Assembly (NCBI GenBank): GCA_000302695.1
Contig: AMFN01000023.1
Location: 18,565-82,564, forward strand
DNA: 64,000 nucleotides
From: Enterobacteriaceae bacterium LSJC7
GTDB lineage: Bacteria; Pseudomonadota; Gammaproteobacteria; Enterobacterales; Enterobacteriaceae
Direction: 5' to 3'
Positions 18,691-29,845 of this stretch are shown piece by piece (the first letter of the stretch is position 1; each line of letters opens with the position of its first letter). A program made the translations under genes and the position numbers. The notes below the pieces were generated by a model that did no database searches, was not told where the DNA came from, and was given only the letters and a program-made list of their open reading frames with translations.

Positions 18691-19380
18691 CCGCGAAATT
18701 GCCAGATGCGGCAGCAAACGCGCCTCGCGCGCCTGCATCAGATTGTTGTCACGCGACATAATCCAGCAGGCCTGCATGCCGCTGCGAATAGCGCCCGCCA
18801 CGTCGGTGGTGAGGTCATCGCCTACGTGCAGGATCTGCGCAGGCGCGACACCGAGCTTGTGCGCGGCCAGCGCGTACATATCGCCGTAAGGCTTGGAGCG
18901 CCCGTGTGGACCGGCGCGCAGCACAAACGCAAAGTAGTTCCCAAGGCCAAACAGTTGCGGGTCGGCGTTGCCGTTGGTGACCGCCACCAGCGGCCATTTC
19001 TGTGCAAGCTTCGCCAGTGTGTCATGGGTTTCCTGCGGCACGTCAATGCGGCTGCGCCACTGGTTAAAATTGTCCATGGCGGCGGCGGCACCGATGCGGG
19101 CTTCTTCTACCGACAGCCCGGCTTCCAGCATGGCGCGTTCAACCGCACGGCGGCGCCACTCGGTGACATCGTGATAAATCTCCGGCTCTTCCAGGCGTAG
19201 CTGCTGGCGCAGGCGCTGAAAATCCGGCGTCTGTAGCTCGCTTAAGCCTGGGTGATAGCGCTGGACGAAACTCAGCGACTCACGCTCGGTGCGGGTAATG
19301 ACCGGGCCGTTGTCATACAGCGTGTCGTCGAGATCGAACGTCAGCGCGGCTATCGGCCCCAGCGGGCGATAAAAATGCAT
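18664..19380 (-). CDS. yigB: HAD phosphatase YigB (flavin/FMN pathway)
   Basis: HAD-like phosphatase of 238 residues. E. coli YigB removes phosphate from 5-amino-6-(5-phosphoribitylamino)uracil in riboflavin synthesis, and also FMN. Catalytic [12 protein letters not shown] is at about residues 13-24, VAVTNGN marks motif II and HVGDDLTTD motif IV. It is the last gene of dapF-yigA-xerC-yigB; the ATG shares one base with the xerC stop (TGATG). Confidence 0.95.
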   Translation of the reverse strand: MHFYRPLGPIAALTFDLDDTLYDNGPVITRTERESLSFVQRYHPGLSELQTPDFQRLRQQLRLEEPEIYHDVTEWRRRAVERAMLEAGLSVEEARIGAAAAMDNFNQWRSRIDVPQETHDTLAKLAQKWPLVAVTNGNADPQLFGLGNYFAFVLRAGPHGRSKPYGDMYALAAHKLGVAPAQILHVGDDLTTDVAGAIRSGMQACWIMSRDNNLMQAREARLLPHLAISRLASLTALI

Positions 19381-20285
19381 CAGCTTTTCCCCCGTTTAGC
19401 TCGCGGATGCGCCGCATCATACACCGACGCTAAATGTTGAAAATCGAGATGGGTATAGATTTGCGTGGTAGAGAGGTTGGCGTGGCCCAGCAACTCCTGC
19501 ACCGCACGCAGGTCGCCGCTTGATTCAAGCATGTGGGTGGCAAACGAGTGGCGTAGCTTGTGCGGGTTAACGTGGCTGTTCAGCCCCTGTTTGATGCCCC
19601 ATTCGGCAAAGCGCTTTTGTACGTTGCGTGCGGAAATGCGCTTGCCGGTTTTCGCCAGAAACAGCGCGTCGTCATCCGGCCCGAACAACTCGCGCAAATC
19701 GAGCCAGTGCTCAATCCAGGCCACCGCCGTGCGGCCAATGGGTAAACGGCGCTCTTTGCTGCCCTTACCCATCACCCAGGCTTCGCCGCTGGCTAAATCG
19801 AGATGCTTACAGTCAAGGTTAACCAGCTCAGACAAACGCAGGCCTGCGCCGTACATCACTTCCAGCATGGCGCGGTCGCGCACCGCCAGCGGATCGTTGA
19901 TATCAATCTCCAGCAGGCGATTAACGTCATCAACGTCGATATTTTTCGGCAGGTGGCGCGGTGTTTTGGGGGCAGAGACGCCTTTCGCCGGGTTGGCCGC
20001 AAGCTGGCCCTGAAAAACCAGCCAGTCGAAGAAGCTGCGCAGCGCTGAGAGCCGCAGCGCCAGGCTTGCGGCCTGTAGACCGTGGCGACGGCTGCGCACC
20101 ACCAGCGAGCGTACAGCGGCAGTATCACAGCGCGCCCAGTCGGCGATTTTCATTTCAGAGAGCATCGCGACAAGCGCTTCAAGCTGGCGGCGGTAGTTAA
20201 TCAGCGTGATGGGGCTAAGCTGGCGCTCAACCTTGAGGTGGCGCAGAAAGCCCTCAACGGCGGGCTGAAGCGGTGAGTCGGTCAC
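19380..20285 (-). CDS. xerC: Site-specific tyrosine recombinase
   Basis: With XerD it resolves chromosome dimers at dif during division. N-terminal SAM-like DNA-binding domain (residues about 1-100) and catalytic domain with all active residues visible: Arg in GAGLRLSEL, Lys in MGKGSKERR, His and Arg in [11 protein letters not shown], His in [10 protein letters not shown] and the nucleophile Tyr in TQIYTHLDF. 301 residues, E. coli 298. Overlaps yigA by ATGA upstream and yigB by one base downstream, so translation is coupled. Confidence 0.97.
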   Translation of the reverse strand: MTDSPLQPAVEGFLRHLKVERQLSPITLINYRRQLEALVAMLSEMKIADWARCDTAAVRSLVVRSRRHGLQAASLALRLSALRSFFDWLVFQGQLAANPAKGVSAPKTPRHLPKNIDVDDVNRLLEIDINDPLAVRDRAMLEVMYGAGLRLSELVNLDCKHLDLASGEAWVMGKGSKERRLPIGRTAVAWIEHWLDLRELFGPDDDALFLAKTGKRISARNVQKRFAEWGIKQGLNSHVNPHKLRHSFATHMLESSGDLRAVQELLGHANLSTTQIYTHLDFQHLASVYDAAHPRAKRGKS

Positions 20286-20986
20286 TGGCGCTCAATCCAG
20301 CGTTCCAGCAGCGTAGGCAGCATTTGCGCCAGCTCTTCGAGCAGCTGCGTGCCCTGGCCTGCCTGGTAGTGCTGCGGATCGCGGCTGGTGAAGATAATCA
20401 CCCCCAAATCGCCATGCTGGCCCATCAGCGACATCGCCACCGAACCTACCGCCTTCGCCTGCGGCAGCATCACCAGCAGTTCCGGGCCATGCAGTGGCCC
20501 CAGGTAGTGGCGTGCGTTGCCAAAGCGCTGAATACGTAGCGGCTCGAAGGGCTGGCGGTTAAGGGCCAGATGGGTGAAGTCAGACGGCGCGCCAATACGC
20601 CAGCGCTCCGGGAACAGCCGAATATGCGCACCCGCAAGGCCAAGCTCGCGCGCCCAGCGGTGCAGACGGTTAAGCATGTCGTGCAGGCTGTCGGCCGCGG
20701 CAAGGCGCGCCTGGAGCTTCAGCAGGCTGGAAAACAGGGCTTCGTTGCTGCTGGCTTGCTCAATGAGCAGCGACATGTCGCCTTCAAGCGCGCGGATTTG
20801 ATTGCGCGCGCGGGCCATGTGCCACTCAACCAGCGACACGGTGCCGCGCACCGGGTGGGGGATCTGGATTTGTTCGACCAGGCGCGCGTTGCGGATGAAA
20901 AATTCAGGGTTACGTAACAGGTAGTCACACACCGCTGCGTCATCCAGCCCGGCAAGCGCCTCCTGCTGTTCCTCGACGTTTTTCAT
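20282..20986 (-). CDS. yigA: DUF484 family protein YigA
   Basis: A 234-residue cytosolic protein of the DUF484 group, likely with a coiled coil around residues 60-100 and a GAF-like C-terminal domain ([18 protein letters not shown]). Function unknown; the constant place between dapF and xerC points to a housekeeping role. ATGA overlaps join it to both neighbours. Confidence 0.92.
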   Translation of the reverse strand: MKNVEEQQEALAGLDDAAVCDYLLRNPEFFIRNARLVEQIQIPHPVRGTVSLVEWHMARARNQIRALEGDMSLLIEQASSNEALFSSLLKLQARLAAADSLHDMLNRLHRWARELGLAGAHIRLFPERWRIGAPSDFTHLALNRQPFEPLRIQRFGNARHYLGPLHGPELLVMLPQAKAVGSVAMSLMGQHGDLGVIIFTSRDPQHYQAGQGTQLLEELAQMLPTLLERWIERQ

Positions 20987-21807
20987 AGCTGTATGGTTCC
21001 ATCGTAAACATGGGCCGCCGGACCGGTCATAAACAGCGGTTGACCAGGCCCATTCCAGGCGATATCGAGTCGTCCTCCGGGCAGGTCCACGCGCACCTGA
21101 CCTTCCAGCAATCCCTGTTGGATACCAACCGCCACCGCCCCGCAGGCGCCGCTGCCGCAGGCCTGGGTTTCGCCCGCGCCACGTTCAAACACGCGCAGAC
21201 GGATGTGCTGGCGGTTAACCACCTGCATAAAACCGATGTTAGCGCGCTCCGGGAAGCGCTCATGGCTTTCCATCAACGGGCCGAGTGTTTCGACCGGCGC
21301 CAGGTCGATATCATTAACCTGAATCACGGCGTGCGGGTTGCCCATTGACACCACACCGCACAGTACGGTTTCGCCCTCGACGCGCATGATGTAGGTCTTT
21401 TCTGCCTTGTTGGCACGAAACGGCACATCGGACGGCTCAAACTTCGGCTCACCCATGTTGACCTTCACCAGCTCGTTTTCGGTCACGCTCAACACCATGC
21501 GCCCGTTGGCGGTGCTGACGCGAATGTCGCGCTTGTTGGTCAGCCCTTTAAGGCGCACAAAGCGGGCAAAGCAGCGCGCACCGTTGCCGCACTGCGATAC
21601 TTCGCTGCCGTCAGCGTTAAAAATACGATAGTGAAAATCAAGTTCAGGATCGTACGGTGGTTCAACCACCAGCAACTGGTCAAAGCCAATACCAAGGTGC
21701 CGGTCTGACAGGCGGCGAATCATCTCCGGGGAAAAAAAGACGTTCTGCGTTACCGCGTCGACGACCATAAAGTCGTTGCCAAGGCCATGCATCTTAGAGA
21801 ACTGCAT
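20983..21807 (-). CDS. dapF: Diaminopimelate epimerase
   Basis: Interconverts LL- and meso-diaminopimelate for lysine and peptidoglycan. PLP-independent; the two catalytic cysteines are in [10 protein letters not shown] (about residue 73) and [10 protein letters not shown] (about 217). Start [12 protein letters not shown] at 21807 has GGAG 6 bases upstream and gives 274 residues as in E. coli. First gene of the dapF-yigA-xerC-yigB run, downstream of lptM. Confidence 0.97.
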   Translation of the reverse strand: MQFSKMHGLGNDFMVVDAVTQNVFFSPEMIRRLSDRHLGIGFDQLLVVEPPYDPELDFHYRIFNADGSEVSQCGNGARCFARFVRLKGLTNKRDIRVSTANGRMVLSVTENELVKVNMGEPKFEPSDVPFRANKAEKTYIMRVEGETVLCGVVSMGNPHAVIQVNDIDLAPVETLGPLMESHERFPERANIGFMQVVNRQHIRLRVFERGAGETQACGSGACGAVAVGIQQGLLEGQVRVDLPGGRLDIAWNGPGQPLFMTGPAAHVYDGTIQL

Positions 21808-21842
21808 TTTCTGCTCCATACTCCACGGCGACCTTGTATGTG

Positions 21843-22055
21843 TTAGTAGATAACCTGGGTCGGACCGTCGCCTATACCGCGATCGTTACGAGTCGGTACC
21901 GTGGAGTCCATGTCCGGCTGCTGGTTTTGCTCCGTGGTGTGCGCATCCGGTGCTTTTTTATCGGCAGGTGGAAAATAGAGTGGTCCCTTTAGCCCACAAC
22001 CGGCCAGGGTAAAAAGTGCCAGCCCAAACGCCAGCGGACAGAAAATCTTATTCAT
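21843..22055 (-). CDS. lptM: LPS-assembly lipoprotein LptM (YifL)
   Basis: Small outer-membrane lipoprotein that helps maturation of the LptDE translocon. The 70-residue product starts [12 protein letters not shown] and has a lipobox LAGC at residues 16-19 or so, then the conserved [11 protein letters not shown], then a polar tail rich in D, T and Q. It precedes dapF by 35 bases, as in E. coli. The reading frame is open far upstream but only this start gives a signal peptide. Confidence 0.92.
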   Translation of the reverse strand: MNKIFCPLAFGLALFTLAGCGLKGPLYFPPADKKAPDAHTTEQNQQPDMDSTVPTRNDRGIGDGPTQVIY

Positions 22056-22208
22056 TATCGGTTGCCTGTCATGATTCGTACTTCTGACTATCATCGCAGG
22101 TGAACACTGAAAAGCAATATCTTTTGCCTGACTGGCGCAACGGCGCACGGTTCCCATGCTCCTGCATTACTTTTATACTGCCGCCACAACCTGCAACGAG
22201 AAACCGAT

Positions 22209-22529
22209 ATGAACGACAGTGAATTTCACCGCCTGGCCGACGGCCTGTGGCTGACCATTGAAGAGCGCCTGGACGACTGGGATGGCGACAGCGATATTGA
22301 CTGCGAAATTAACGGCGGCGTGCTGACGCTGAGTTTTGAGAACGGCAGCAAAATCATTATTAACCGCCAGGAGCCATTGCACCAGGTGTGGCTTGCGACC
22401 AAAAGCGGCGGCTACCATTTCAGCCTTAAAGACGGCAGCTGGATGTGCGACCGTTCAGGCGAAGAGTTCTGGAGTCTACTGGAGCAGGCCTGCACCCAGC
22501 AGGCGGGCGAGCCGGTCAGCTTTCGCTAA
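22209..22529 (+). CDS. cyaY: Frataxin-like iron-sulfur cluster regulator
   Basis: Cytosolic frataxin, iron-binding partner of IscS. 106 residues, with the acidic first helix ([28 protein letters not shown]) and the conserved strand [14 protein letters not shown] followed by GGYHF. Start ATG follows a purine-rich CGAGAAA. Its stop codon at 22527-22529 abuts the cyaA stop at 22530 with no spacer. Confidence 0.97.
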   Translation: MNDSEFHRLADGLWLTIEERLDDWDGDSDIDCEINGGVLTLSFENGSKIIINRQEPLHQVWLATKSGGYHFSLKDGSWMCDRSGEEFWSLLEQACTQQAGEPVSFR

Positions 22530-25088
22530 TCAGGACAGATAGTGCTGCATCAGCGGCGGCTCGGCGGCATCGTCGTCGGGCGCTGTCTCGGCCACCACCG
22601 GGCGCAGCGGCTGATTACGAAATGGAATCACCTGCTGGCGGCCATCAACCTTCACTATCTGGTAGAACTGCGGCAAGTTAAAGTTCACAAAACTGGTGCC
22701 CCAGGTAAAGCGGTCGTGAGATGAGGAGTAGAAGCGACTCACATCGCGCACCAGATCTTCTTTACTGCCTTCACAGTGGTGATAGGCCTCGGCGCGGTTG
22801 CTTTCATCGAGAATATAGATGTTAAAGCCCTGCGCATCCCCGGTTTCCTCAAAGAAGAACTGAATAATCCCTTCGCTGGCAAAGCCATCCACTACCGGTG
22901 GCAGCTGCACATGATGCGTTTCAACCTGCACCGACAGGCCGTGCAGTTTGTTGTTGGAAATCGCGCCGTAGAACTCCACCGCGTTTTCCAGCTTCTGTAC
23001 CGAGACATTCAGGCGCTCGAAGAACAGCCCCCAGGTTTGCCCGGCCACGCGCAGCGCTTTGAAGCGCCCGGCGTCCTGGCGCGTGCTGGACAGTCGCAGT
23101 TCAATACATTCCGACACCAGCTGCTGGACGCGCGTGCGCATCAGGCCGCGCAGGTGCTGGCTGTAGCAGAACACCTCCACGCTGTCTGGCGGTGCCGCGT
23201 CCTGGTGCATTTTACCCAGAATGGTTTTCAGTGCCTCAATCATCGCCTGCTCGCCGTTAAAGTGCAGCGTACGCACTTCGTTCCACGAGTTGCGATACAG
23301 CAGGTCAACGCTGCCAATCAGGCACTGCTGCTGCTCGCCAAAGCTGAACACATCGAGTTTGCGGAAATCAAAATGGACGACCTGGTTGCGAAATGCCGCC
23401 GTCGGGTCATATTCCAGGTTGACGATAATCGCCAGATGGCGGATTTCGCACGGGCTATAGAGTGCCTTTGGCGTGGGCGCTGGCAGGCGCAGCGGAAAAT
23501 GGCTCGACACGTCTGCCACCATTTCCTGCAATTTCGCCAGGTCGCACACGTCGTTGCCTTTGATATACAGGTGCGTGCGTGACGTCAGCAGGCCGTTAAA
23601 CCAGGCCCAGGCCACCAGCTTATTGAGATAGCGGTTATATTCCAGCGGCTGATGGCTGATTATCGAGTCCATGCTCGGTGAGCGGTTATACAGATACCAC
23701 CCGGTGCGGTTAGCGCGACCCGGCGGCACATAGATAAAGGTCAGGTTCGGCTCAGACAGGTCCGGCGAAATCTGCGGGTTGACCAGCGTGACCTTGCCCG
23801 GCAGCGCTTCAAATGCCGCGTACAGCTTGCGGGTGAGCACGCCAATATCCTGCGGACTGGCGCTGACGCTCAGATTATTGCGCCGCGCAAAGCGAATCAG
23901 GTTGCGATAGCTCTGCATCATGGCGTCAAGCAGTTCGTTGTGCGCTTCGCGCACCCGGTCAATCTTCCAGTTAGCGCGGTTGTCGAGCACGCTGATGCGT
24001 TCGTCGTCCCAGCCCCAGCTCTTCACCAGCTGGGTGAGGATCTCGCGTCGCCAGCCCACGCAGGCGCGCTCGCGTGACAGTTTTTCACACACCTTGAGAT
24101 AGAAACAGCGGCGCACCAGGTCGAGGCGCGCGGTATCGTCAACCTGAGTCAGGTAATGAGTAACGCGCTCAAGCATCATGCAGTACGGATCAAGGCCGAA
24201 AGAGACGATTTCACCGTCATGCAGGCGCTGTTTGATGTCTTCGGCCAGCAGGCGCGTGTTGGGGTATTCCCAGGAATAGGCTTCAAGCAGCAGCGTTTTC
24301 AGTACCGCTTTATACGGTGAGTCGATGCTTTTATAGAGCTGCCACAGGCTGGCACCAAAGTACTCTTCTGCCGACAGGGAACTCAGCCCGCCGAGATCGA
24401 GCCATTCGTTTGGCGTCAGCACGCCCTGGGCATACAGCGTCATCACGTAATCGTCGTAATGCGCCTCTTCATTGACCGGCACCATATTCCACAGAATACG
24501 CTTACCGGCCATGCGTACCGCCGAGCGGTAAAATTCATCAAGCAGCAATATATGCTGGGTAGAGCCGCAGTCTTCGCCGCCAAGACAGCCGCTCTCGTTA
24601 TGGCGAAAGCGGTTTTCGTCTATCAGGAAGAAGCTGACTTCAACACCAAGAGACGCCGCCCAGCTTTCCAGCAGACTGCACTTGCGCTGCAATAGCTGGC
24701 GTTCAGCGTTATCAAGCCAGGACTGGTGACACACCCAGATATCCAGGTCAGACGAACAGCTTTGCCCAATGGACGAGGTACTGCCCATTGAGTAGACGCC
24801 GGTTATCGGTAGTTCGCCAGACAGGGTTTTCTGCACCGGTAAACCGCGGCGCAGTTCCAGTTCCTGTAAATAGTGGGTTTGGGTTTCATCAGGCGTGTAG
24901 AGGCATATGCCGGAGGGAACGTTACCGTCAAGATAACCGGGCATCAGCGGATGATGGTAATGCAACAGCACAGGCAGCAAACTGTAGACCTGCTGGAATG
25001 CAGGTCCCATCGCCGCCAGTGCGCGATCCACGCGCAGCTGATTAATGGCATCCAGCCTCTGTTTCAGAGTCTCAATATAGAGGTACAA
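22530..25088 (-). CDS. cyaA: Class I adenylate cyclase
   Basis: Makes cAMP; glucose-regulated through IIA-Glc. 852 residues (E. coli 848). The N-terminal catalytic half carries [18 protein letters not shown] (about residues 90-110); the C-terminal regulatory half has the conserved SSSHDRFTW region. The start is the TTG at 25088 ([15 protein letters not shown]), as in E. coli where TTG limits translation; a longer in-frame ATG at 25145 has no matching residues and lies in the leader. A CRP site upstream suggests feedback. Confidence 0.96.
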   Translation of the reverse strand: MYLYIETLKQRLDAINQLRVDRALAAMGPAFQQVYSLLPVLLHYHHPLMPGYLDGNVPSGICLYTPDETQTHYLQELELRRGLPVQKTLSGELPITGVYSMGSTSSIGQSCSSDLDIWVCHQSWLDNAERQLLQRKCSLLESWAASLGVEVSFFLIDENRFRHNESGCLGGEDCGSTQHILLLDEFYRSAVRMAGKRILWNMVPVNEEAHYDDYVMTLYAQGVLTPNEWLDLGGLSSLSAEEYFGASLWQLYKSIDSPYKAVLKTLLLEAYSWEYPNTRLLAEDIKQRLHDGEIVSFGLDPYCMMLERVTHYLTQVDDTARLDLVRRCFYLKVCEKLSRERACVGWRREILTQLVKSWGWDDERISVLDNRANWKIDRVREAHNELLDAMMQSYRNLIRFARRNNLSVSASPQDIGVLTRKLYAAFEALPGKVTLVNPQISPDLSEPNLTFIYVPPGRANRTGWYLYNRSPSMDSIISHQPLEYNRYLNKLVAWAWFNGLLTSRTHLYIKGNDVCDLAKLQEMVADVSSHFPLRLPAPTPKALYSPCEIRHLAIIVNLEYDPTAAFRNQVVHFDFRKLDVFSFGEQQQCLIGSVDLLYRNSWNEVRTLHFNGEQAMIEALKTILGKMHQDAAPPDSVEVFCYSQHLRGLMRTRVQQLVSECIELRLSSTRQDAGRFKALRVAGQTWGLFFERLNVSVQKLENAVEFYGAISNNKLHGLSVQVETHHVQLPPVVDGFASEGIIQFFFEETGDAQGFNIYILDESNRAEAYHHCEGSKEDLVRDVSRFYSSSHDRFTWGTSFVNFNLPQFYQIVKVDGRQQVIPFRNQPLRPVVAETAPDDDAAEPPLMQHYLS

Positions 25089-25182
25089 GACGTATCGCCT
25101 GATGGTTTCAGTATGTTGGATAGACCCGTTTCCAATGACTGCCATGAATGGTTATCGTAATTTGGCTGACAATTGCTGGAAA

Positions 25183-25198
25183 CGTGATCAATTTAACA
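25183..25198. promoter_or_regulatory. CRP site in the cyaA-hemC intergenic region
   Basis: Minus-strand TGTTA-N6-TCACG, matching the known CRP operator of E. coli cyaA in both sequence and place (about 95 bases before the TTG). It would repress cyaA when cAMP is high. Confidence 0.7.
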
Positions 25199-25222
25199 CC
25201 TTGCCGGTTGACCGTAAAGAAA

Positions 25223-25247
25223 GATGCACTACACACAGTGTAGCATC
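25223..25247. repeat. Inverted repeat in the cyaA-hemC intergenic region
   Basis: GATG-CA-CTACAC and GTGTAG-CATC form a 10-bp inverted repeat with a two-base bulge and 3-base centre. Role unknown; it could be an operator or part of a transcript. Confidence 0.45.
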
Positions 25248-25372
25248 TATCCAACGGTTTCATTCTCCTGAAAAGTTTCCTGACCTGCATCTATTTGCAC
25301 AGCGCCGTTGCAACTGACAGCCCTGGAGTAACCATGTAGGATGGGCAGTAAACGGTTATTACGGTAATAAGC

Positions 25373-26314
25373 ATGTCAGACAAAGTATTACGAATCGCCA
25401 CGCGCCAGAGCCCACTGGCTCTGTGGCAGGCACATTATGTCAAAGACCGCCTGCTGGCGTTGCATCCCGGCCTGAGTGTAGAACTGGTGCCTATGGTAAC
25501 GCGGGGCGATGTCCTGCTGGACACACCGCTTGCAAAGGTAGGAGGCAAGGGTCTGTTTGTCAAAGAGCTGGAACTGGCCATGCTGGAAGGTCGTGCTGAC
25601 ATTGCCGTGCACTCTATGAAAGACGTGCCCGTTGAGTTCCCGCAAGGGCTGGGGCTGGTCACTATTTGCGAGCGCGAAGACCCGCGCGATGCGTTTGTCT
25701 CCCATCATTACGCCAGTCTCGACGACCTGCCGCAGGGCAGCGTGGTCGGCACCTCCAGCCTGCGCCGCCAGTGCCAGTTACTCAGCGCGCGCCCGGACCT
25801 GCAAATCCGCATGCTGCGCGGCAACCTTGGTACCCGCCTCGGTAAACTCGACGCCGGTGAGTACGACGCCATTATTCTTGCCGTTGCCGGGCTTAAGCGC
25901 CTGAAGATGGAAGAGCGCATTCGCCAGGCGCTGGCCCCTGAAGTCTCACTTCCGGCGGTTGGCCAGGGCGCGGTGGGTATCGAGTGTCGCCTTGACGATG
26001 AATGGACCCGCGCGCTGCTTGCCCCACTCAATCATCCGCAAACCGCGCTGCGCGTGCGTGCCGAACGCGCCATGAACACGCGCCTTGAAGGCGGCTGCCA
26101 GGTGCCTATCGGCAGTTATGCTGAAATCATCGACGGCGAGCTGTGGCTGCGTGCGCTGGTCGGCGCGCCGGACGGTTCACAGATTGTGCGTGGTGAACGC
26201 CGCGGCAAACCGGAAGAAGGCGAAACGCTGGGTGTGTCTCTGGCAGAAGAACTGCTGAACAACGGCGCCCGGGAAATTCTGACCGACGTTTATGACGGGA
26301 ACGCGCCTGCATGA
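25373..26314 (+). CDS. hemC: Porphobilinogen deaminase
   Basis: Hydroxymethylbilane synthase of heme biosynthesis; polymerises four porphobilinogens on a dipyrromethane cofactor. 313 residues as in E. coli. The cofactor cysteine is in [13 protein letters not shown] (about residue 242), and the substrate-binding arginines in [10 protein letters not shown] (about 129-138). First gene of hemCDXY, divergent from cyaA; the ribosome site is weak. Confidence 0.98.
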   Translation: MSDKVLRIATRQSPLALWQAHYVKDRLLALHPGLSVELVPMVTRGDVLLDTPLAKVGGKGLFVKELELAMLEGRADIAVHSMKDVPVEFPQGLGLVTICEREDPRDAFVSHHYASLDDLPQGSVVGTSSLRRQCQLLSARPDLQIRMLRGNLGTRLGKLDAGEYDAIILAVAGLKRLKMEERIRQALAPEVSLPAVGQGAVGIECRLDDEWTRALLAPLNHPQTALRVRAERAMNTRLEGGCQVPIGSYAEIIDGELWLRALVGAPDGSQIVRGERRGKPEEGETLGVSLAEELLNNGAREILTDVYDGNAPA

Positions 26315-27072
26315 GCATTCTGGTCACCCGCCCTTCCCCGGCTGGCGATGAGCTGGTCGCTCGCCTGCGCGCGCTGGGGCGGGAGGCCTGGAGCCTTCCT
26401 TTAATCGAGTTTTCTCCCGGCCGCGAACTGGCTACGTTGCCAGGCTTATTACAGACGCTGGGTGAAGGCGATCTGGGATTTGTCCTCTCTCAGCACGCCG
26501 TTGAGCACGCCAACGCGCTGCTCACGCGCGAAAACCTGCGCTGGCCCAGCGCGTGCGCCTGGTTTGCCATTGGCCGAGCGACGGCGCTGGCGCTGCACAA
26601 AGTCAGCGCGCTGACGATAAATTATCCGCGCGATCGGGAAATCAGCGAAGTCTTGCTACAATTACCTGAATTACAAGCTATTGACGGTAAGAAAGCGCTT
26701 ATCCTGCGCGGTAACGGTGGGCGTGAGTTATTAGGAGACACCCTGCGCGCACGCGGCGCACAGGTCACTTACTGCGAATGCTACCAGCGCTGCGCCAGAC
26801 ACTATGATGGCGCAGAAGAAGCCCATCGCTGGCGTGAACGCGGCGTTGATACGCTGGTCGTCACCAGCGGTGAGATGCTGACACAGCTTTGGACAATGAT
26901 TCCGCAGTGGTATCGTGACAACTGGTTATTACGCTGTCGACTGGTGGTCGTCAGCGAACGACTGGCATCCCAGGCCAGGGAATCAGGCTGGCGGGACGTC
27001 AGAGTTGCGGACAATGCAGATAACGACGCGCTGCTGCGCGCGCTACAACAACATGAAATATGGGATGAATAA
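26311..27072 (+). CDS. hemD: Uroporphyrinogen-III synthase
   Basis: Cyclises hydroxymethylbilane with inversion of ring D. 253 residues with the two-domain beta/alpha layout and the conserved [11 protein letters not shown] start and VTSGEML segment. It overlaps hemC by ATGA and shares one base with hemX (TAATG), so the operon is translationally coupled. Confidence 0.96.
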   Translation: MSILVTRPSPAGDELVARLRALGREAWSLPLIEFSPGRELATLPGLLQTLGEGDLGFVLSQHAVEHANALLTRENLRWPSACAWFAIGRATALALHKVSALTINYPRDREISEVLLQLPELQAIDGKKALILRGNGGRELLGDTLRARGAQVTYCECYQRCARHYDGAEEAHRWRERGVDTLVVTSGEMLTQLWTMIPQWYRDNWLLRCRLVVVSERLASQARESGWRDVRVADNADNDALLRALQQHEIWDE

Positions 27073-28259
27073 TGACGGAACAAAAAGAATCCTCCGCCAT
27101 GCCGGAAGAAACCCCTGCAACGGTTGAAACCGTAACGCAGCCGGTCTCAACGCAACCCGTGGCAAAGAAAAACCGCGCTGGCGCGGCAAGTATTGCACTG
27201 AGCGTGATAGCTATCGCGATTGCGCTGGCCGCAGGCGCCGGGGCCTATACCTGGGGTAAAAAGCAAACCGACAGCCAGCAAACCGAAAACAAAACGCTGA
27301 GCACGCAGCTTGCCGCCCTTGTGCAGCAGCAGAGTCAGCAGAAAAGCGAGCTACAAGCGCTGGTCAAGCAGCAGGCGACACGCCTTGATGAGGCGCAAAC
27401 CCGCATGACGGATATGGCGAAGACGCTGGACGAAACGCGCGATAAACTCACCGCCATTTCCAGTAACGATGCCAAAACCTGGCTGCTGGCCCAGGCTGAT
27501 TTTCTGGTGAAGCTTGCCGGGCGTAAGCTGTGGAGCGACCAGGACATCACCACTGCCGTTGCGCTGCTGAAAAGCGCCGATGAAAGCCTGGCGCAGATGA
27601 ACGATCCGAGCCTGATTAATGCCCGCCGCACGCTCACTGCGGATATTTCAAGTCTGGCAGGCGTAGCCCAGGTCGATTTTGACGGCATCATCCTTAAGCT
27701 TAACCAGCTGTCCAACCAGATTGATGACCTGCGTCTGAGCGATAACGATGACGACGCCGCACCGATGGATGCCGACAGCCCGGAAATCTCCGGCTCGCTC
27801 AGTGACTGGCGTCAGAATCTGACCAGGAGCTGGCGCAACTTTATGGATAACTTCATTACTATCCGCCGTCGTGACACCAGCGATGTGCCTCTGCTGGCAC
27901 CAAACCAGGATATCTACCTGCGCGAAAATATCCGCTCGCGCCTGCTGGTTGCCGCGCAGGCCGTACCGCGCCATCAAAGCGAAACCTACAAGCAGTCGAT
28001 TGATACCGTCGCCAGCTGGGTGCGCGCGTACTACGACACCAACGACGCCACCACCAAAGCGTTTCTCGACGAATTGGACAACCTGAGCCAGCAAAGCATT
28101 GAAATGGACGTGCCGGATTCGCTGCAAAGCCAGCCAGTACTGGAGCAACTGATGAATAGCCGCATGCGCAGTATGGCCACGTCACAGCCTGCACCGGTGC
28201 CCGCCGTTTCTGAGCCGCAGCCGGCACAGCCGAATGCAGCGGCACCGCAGGGAGAATGA
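27072..28259 (+). CDS. hemX: HemX family membrane protein
   Basis: 395-residue inner-membrane protein of the heme operon. A polar N-terminus is followed by one membrane helix (about residues 38-58), a coiled coil rich in Q and K (about 65-130) and a large periplasmic domain. E. coli HemX is often called a putative uroporphyrinogen-III methyltransferase, but no SAM-binding fold is visible here. It overlaps hemY by 0-4 bases according to start choice. Confidence 0.92.
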   Translation: MTEQKESSAMPEETPATVETVTQPVSTQPVAKKNRAGAASIALSVIAIAIALAAGAGAYTWGKKQTDSQQTENKTLSTQLAALVQQQSQQKSELQALVKQQATRLDEAQTRMTDMAKTLDETRDKLTAISSNDAKTWLLAQADFLVKLAGRKLWSDQDITTAVALLKSADESLAQMNDPSLINARRTLTADISSLAGVAQVDFDGIILKLNQLSNQIDDLRLSDNDDDAAPMDADSPEISGSLSDWRQNLTRSWRNFMDNFITIRRRDTSDVPLLAPNQDIYLRENIRSRLLVAAQAVPRHQSETYKQSIDTVASWVRAYYDTNDATTKAFLDELDNLSQQSIEMDVPDSLQSQPVLEQLMNSRMRSMATSQPAPVPAVSEPQPAQPNAAAPQGE

Positions 28260-28261
28260 TG

Positions 28262-29458
28262 ATGCTAAAAGTTCTCCTGCTGTTTCTCCTGCTGATCGCA
28301 GGCATCATCCTGGGCCCCATGCTGGCCGGTCATCAGGGCTACGTGCTTATCCAGACCAACACCTGGAACATTGAAACCAGCATTACTGCGCTTGGCATTA
28401 TGCTGTTTGCACTAATTCTGGTGCTGTTCGCACTCGAATGGCTGCTACGCCGAATTTTCCGCACCGGTTCACGCACCCGCGGCTGGTTTGTTGGGCGCAA
28501 ACGCCGCCGTGCCAGTAAACAAACCAACCTTGCGCTGATGAAACTCGCCGAAGGCGATTACCAGCAGGTTGAAAAGCTGCTGGCGAAAAATGCCGATCAC
28601 GCCGAGCAACCGGTGGTGAATTATCTGCTGGCCGCCGAAGCCGCCCAACAGCGCGGTGACGATGCACGCGCCAGCCAGCACCTGGCTCGCGCCGCAGAAA
28701 TGTCAAACGCCGACCCAATTCCGGTCGAAATTACCCGCGTACGTTTGCAGCTTGCCCGTAACGAAAACCATGCTGCCCGCCACGGCGTTGATAAGCTGCT
28801 GGAAGTCGCACCGCGCCATCCTGAAGTGCTGCGCCTTGCTGAGCAGGCGTATATCCGTACCGGCGCCTGGAGCTCACTGTTGGATATTCTGTACTCCATG
28901 GAAAAAGCGCAGGTCGGCGACGACGCGCACCGCAGCGCACTTGAGCAGCAGGCGTGGATTGGTCTTATGGATCAGGCTCGTGCTGAACAGGGTAGCGAAG
29001 GGCTGAAAGCCTGGTGGAAAAACCAGAGCCGTAAAACCCGCCACAATCCGGCACTGCAGGTTGCAATGGCAGAACACCTGATTGACTGCGAAGACTACGA
29101 CACTGCCCAGCAAATCATTCTGGAAGGTCTGAAGCGCGAATACAGTGATGCACTGGCGATGCTGATCCCGCGTCTGCAAACCGCCAACCCGGAGCCAATT
29201 GAGAAAGCCCTGCGCCAGCTGATTAAAACCCACGGCGATCGTCCGCTGCTGTGGAGCACGCTGGGTCAGATGCTGATGAAGCATGCTGAATGGCGTGAGG
29301 CGAGCTTTGCGTTTCGCGCCGCACTCAAGCAGCGCCCGGATGCCTATGATTATGCCTGGCTTGCCGACACGCTGGATAAGCTCAATCAGCCGGAAGAAGC
29401 GGCCACCATGCGCCGCGACGGTCTGCTGCTGACGCTAAAGAATAATCAGGAAGTCTGA
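28262..29458 (+). CDS. hemY: HemY family TPR membrane protein
   Basis: Last gene of hemCDXY. Two N-terminal membrane helices (about residues 2-24 and 40-62), then the basic FVGRKRRRASKQ loop and a run of tetratricopeptide repeats to the end. Role in late heme synthesis is suspected but it is not the Bacillus protoporphyrinogen oxidase of the same name. Three ATGs follow each other (28256, 28259, 28262); the third has GGGAG 7 bases upstream and gives 398 residues as in E. coli. Confidence 0.94.
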   Translation: MLKVLLLFLLLIAGIILGPMLAGHQGYVLIQTNTWNIETSITALGIMLFALILVLFALEWLLRRIFRTGSRTRGWFVGRKRRRASKQTNLALMKLAEGDYQQVEKLLAKNADHAEQPVVNYLLAAEAAQQRGDDARASQHLARAAEMSNADPIPVEITRVRLQLARNENHAARHGVDKLLEVAPRHPEVLRLAEQAYIRTGAWSSLLDILYSMEKAQVGDDAHRSALEQQAWIGLMDQARAEQGSEGLKAWWKNQSRKTRHNPALQVAMAEHLIDCEDYDTAQQIILEGLKREYSDALAMLIPRLQTANPEPIEKALRQLIKTHGDRPLLWSTLGQMLMKHAEWREASFAFRAALKQRPDAYDYAWLADTLDKLNQPEEAATMRRDGLLLTLKNNQEV

Positions 29459-29474
29459 CTCTCCTGCTGACAAC

Positions 29475-29499
29475 AGGCGGCCTTCGGGCCGCCTTTTTT
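29475..29499 (+). terminator. Rho-independent terminator of hemCDXY
   Basis: GGCGGCC-TTCG-GGCCGCC with a stable UUCG tetraloop followed by six T, 17 bases after the hemY stop. Confidence 0.93.
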
Positions 29500-29562
29500 A
29501 TGCCTGCTCTGCGGCCACAGTGTTTTGAGATGAGCAAGGCATACAGCCCAGGGATAGATAAC

Positions 29563-29598
29563 TCAACGCATGAAACCGTAACCCGCAGTACGAAGGGC
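29563..29598. repeat. Truncated ERIC end
   Basis: CAACGCAT, then CCCGCAGTACGAAGGG, resembles the right end of the neighbouring ERIC units (CCAACGCATCTG and CCCGAAGTATGAAGGG). Probably the remnant of a further copy. Confidence 0.5.
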
Positions 29599-29600
29599 TT

Positions 29601-29723
29601 TCCCAAAATAATTCGGGTGACGGCAAGGCGGCAAGCGGGGGAATCCCCGGGGGCTTACATGAGTAAGTGACCGGGGTGAGCACGCGCAGCCAACGCATCT
29701 GAGGCCCAAAAAATGCAGAGGTT
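29601..29723. repeat. ERIC repeat, unit 1 of tandem set
   Basis: Full-length unit with AAAATAATTCGGG at the left and the core GGCTTACATGAGTAAGTGACCG, ending CCAACGCATCTGAGGC. Unit 2 repeats the same sequence with a period of 123 bases. Confidence 0.9.
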
Positions 29724-29845
29724 CCCCAAAATAATTCGGGTTACAGGAAGGCGGCAAGCGGGTGAGTCCACGGGAGCTTACATGAGTAAGTGACCGGGGT
29801 GAGCACGCGCAGCCAACGCATCTGTAGCCCGAAGTATGAAGGGGA
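29724..29845. repeat. ERIC repeat, unit 2 of tandem set
   Basis: Full-length unit with the ERIC core GAGCTTACATGAGTAAGTGA and end CCCGAAGTATGAAGGGG. Nearly identical in its right half to units 1 and 3, which suggests duplication in place. Confidence 0.9.

Noticed and set aside
25089-25145. N-terminal extension of cyaA to an ATG at 25145
   Set aside because: The extra 19 residues do not match CyaA; the TTG at 25088 with upstream AGGCGA matches the E. coli start.
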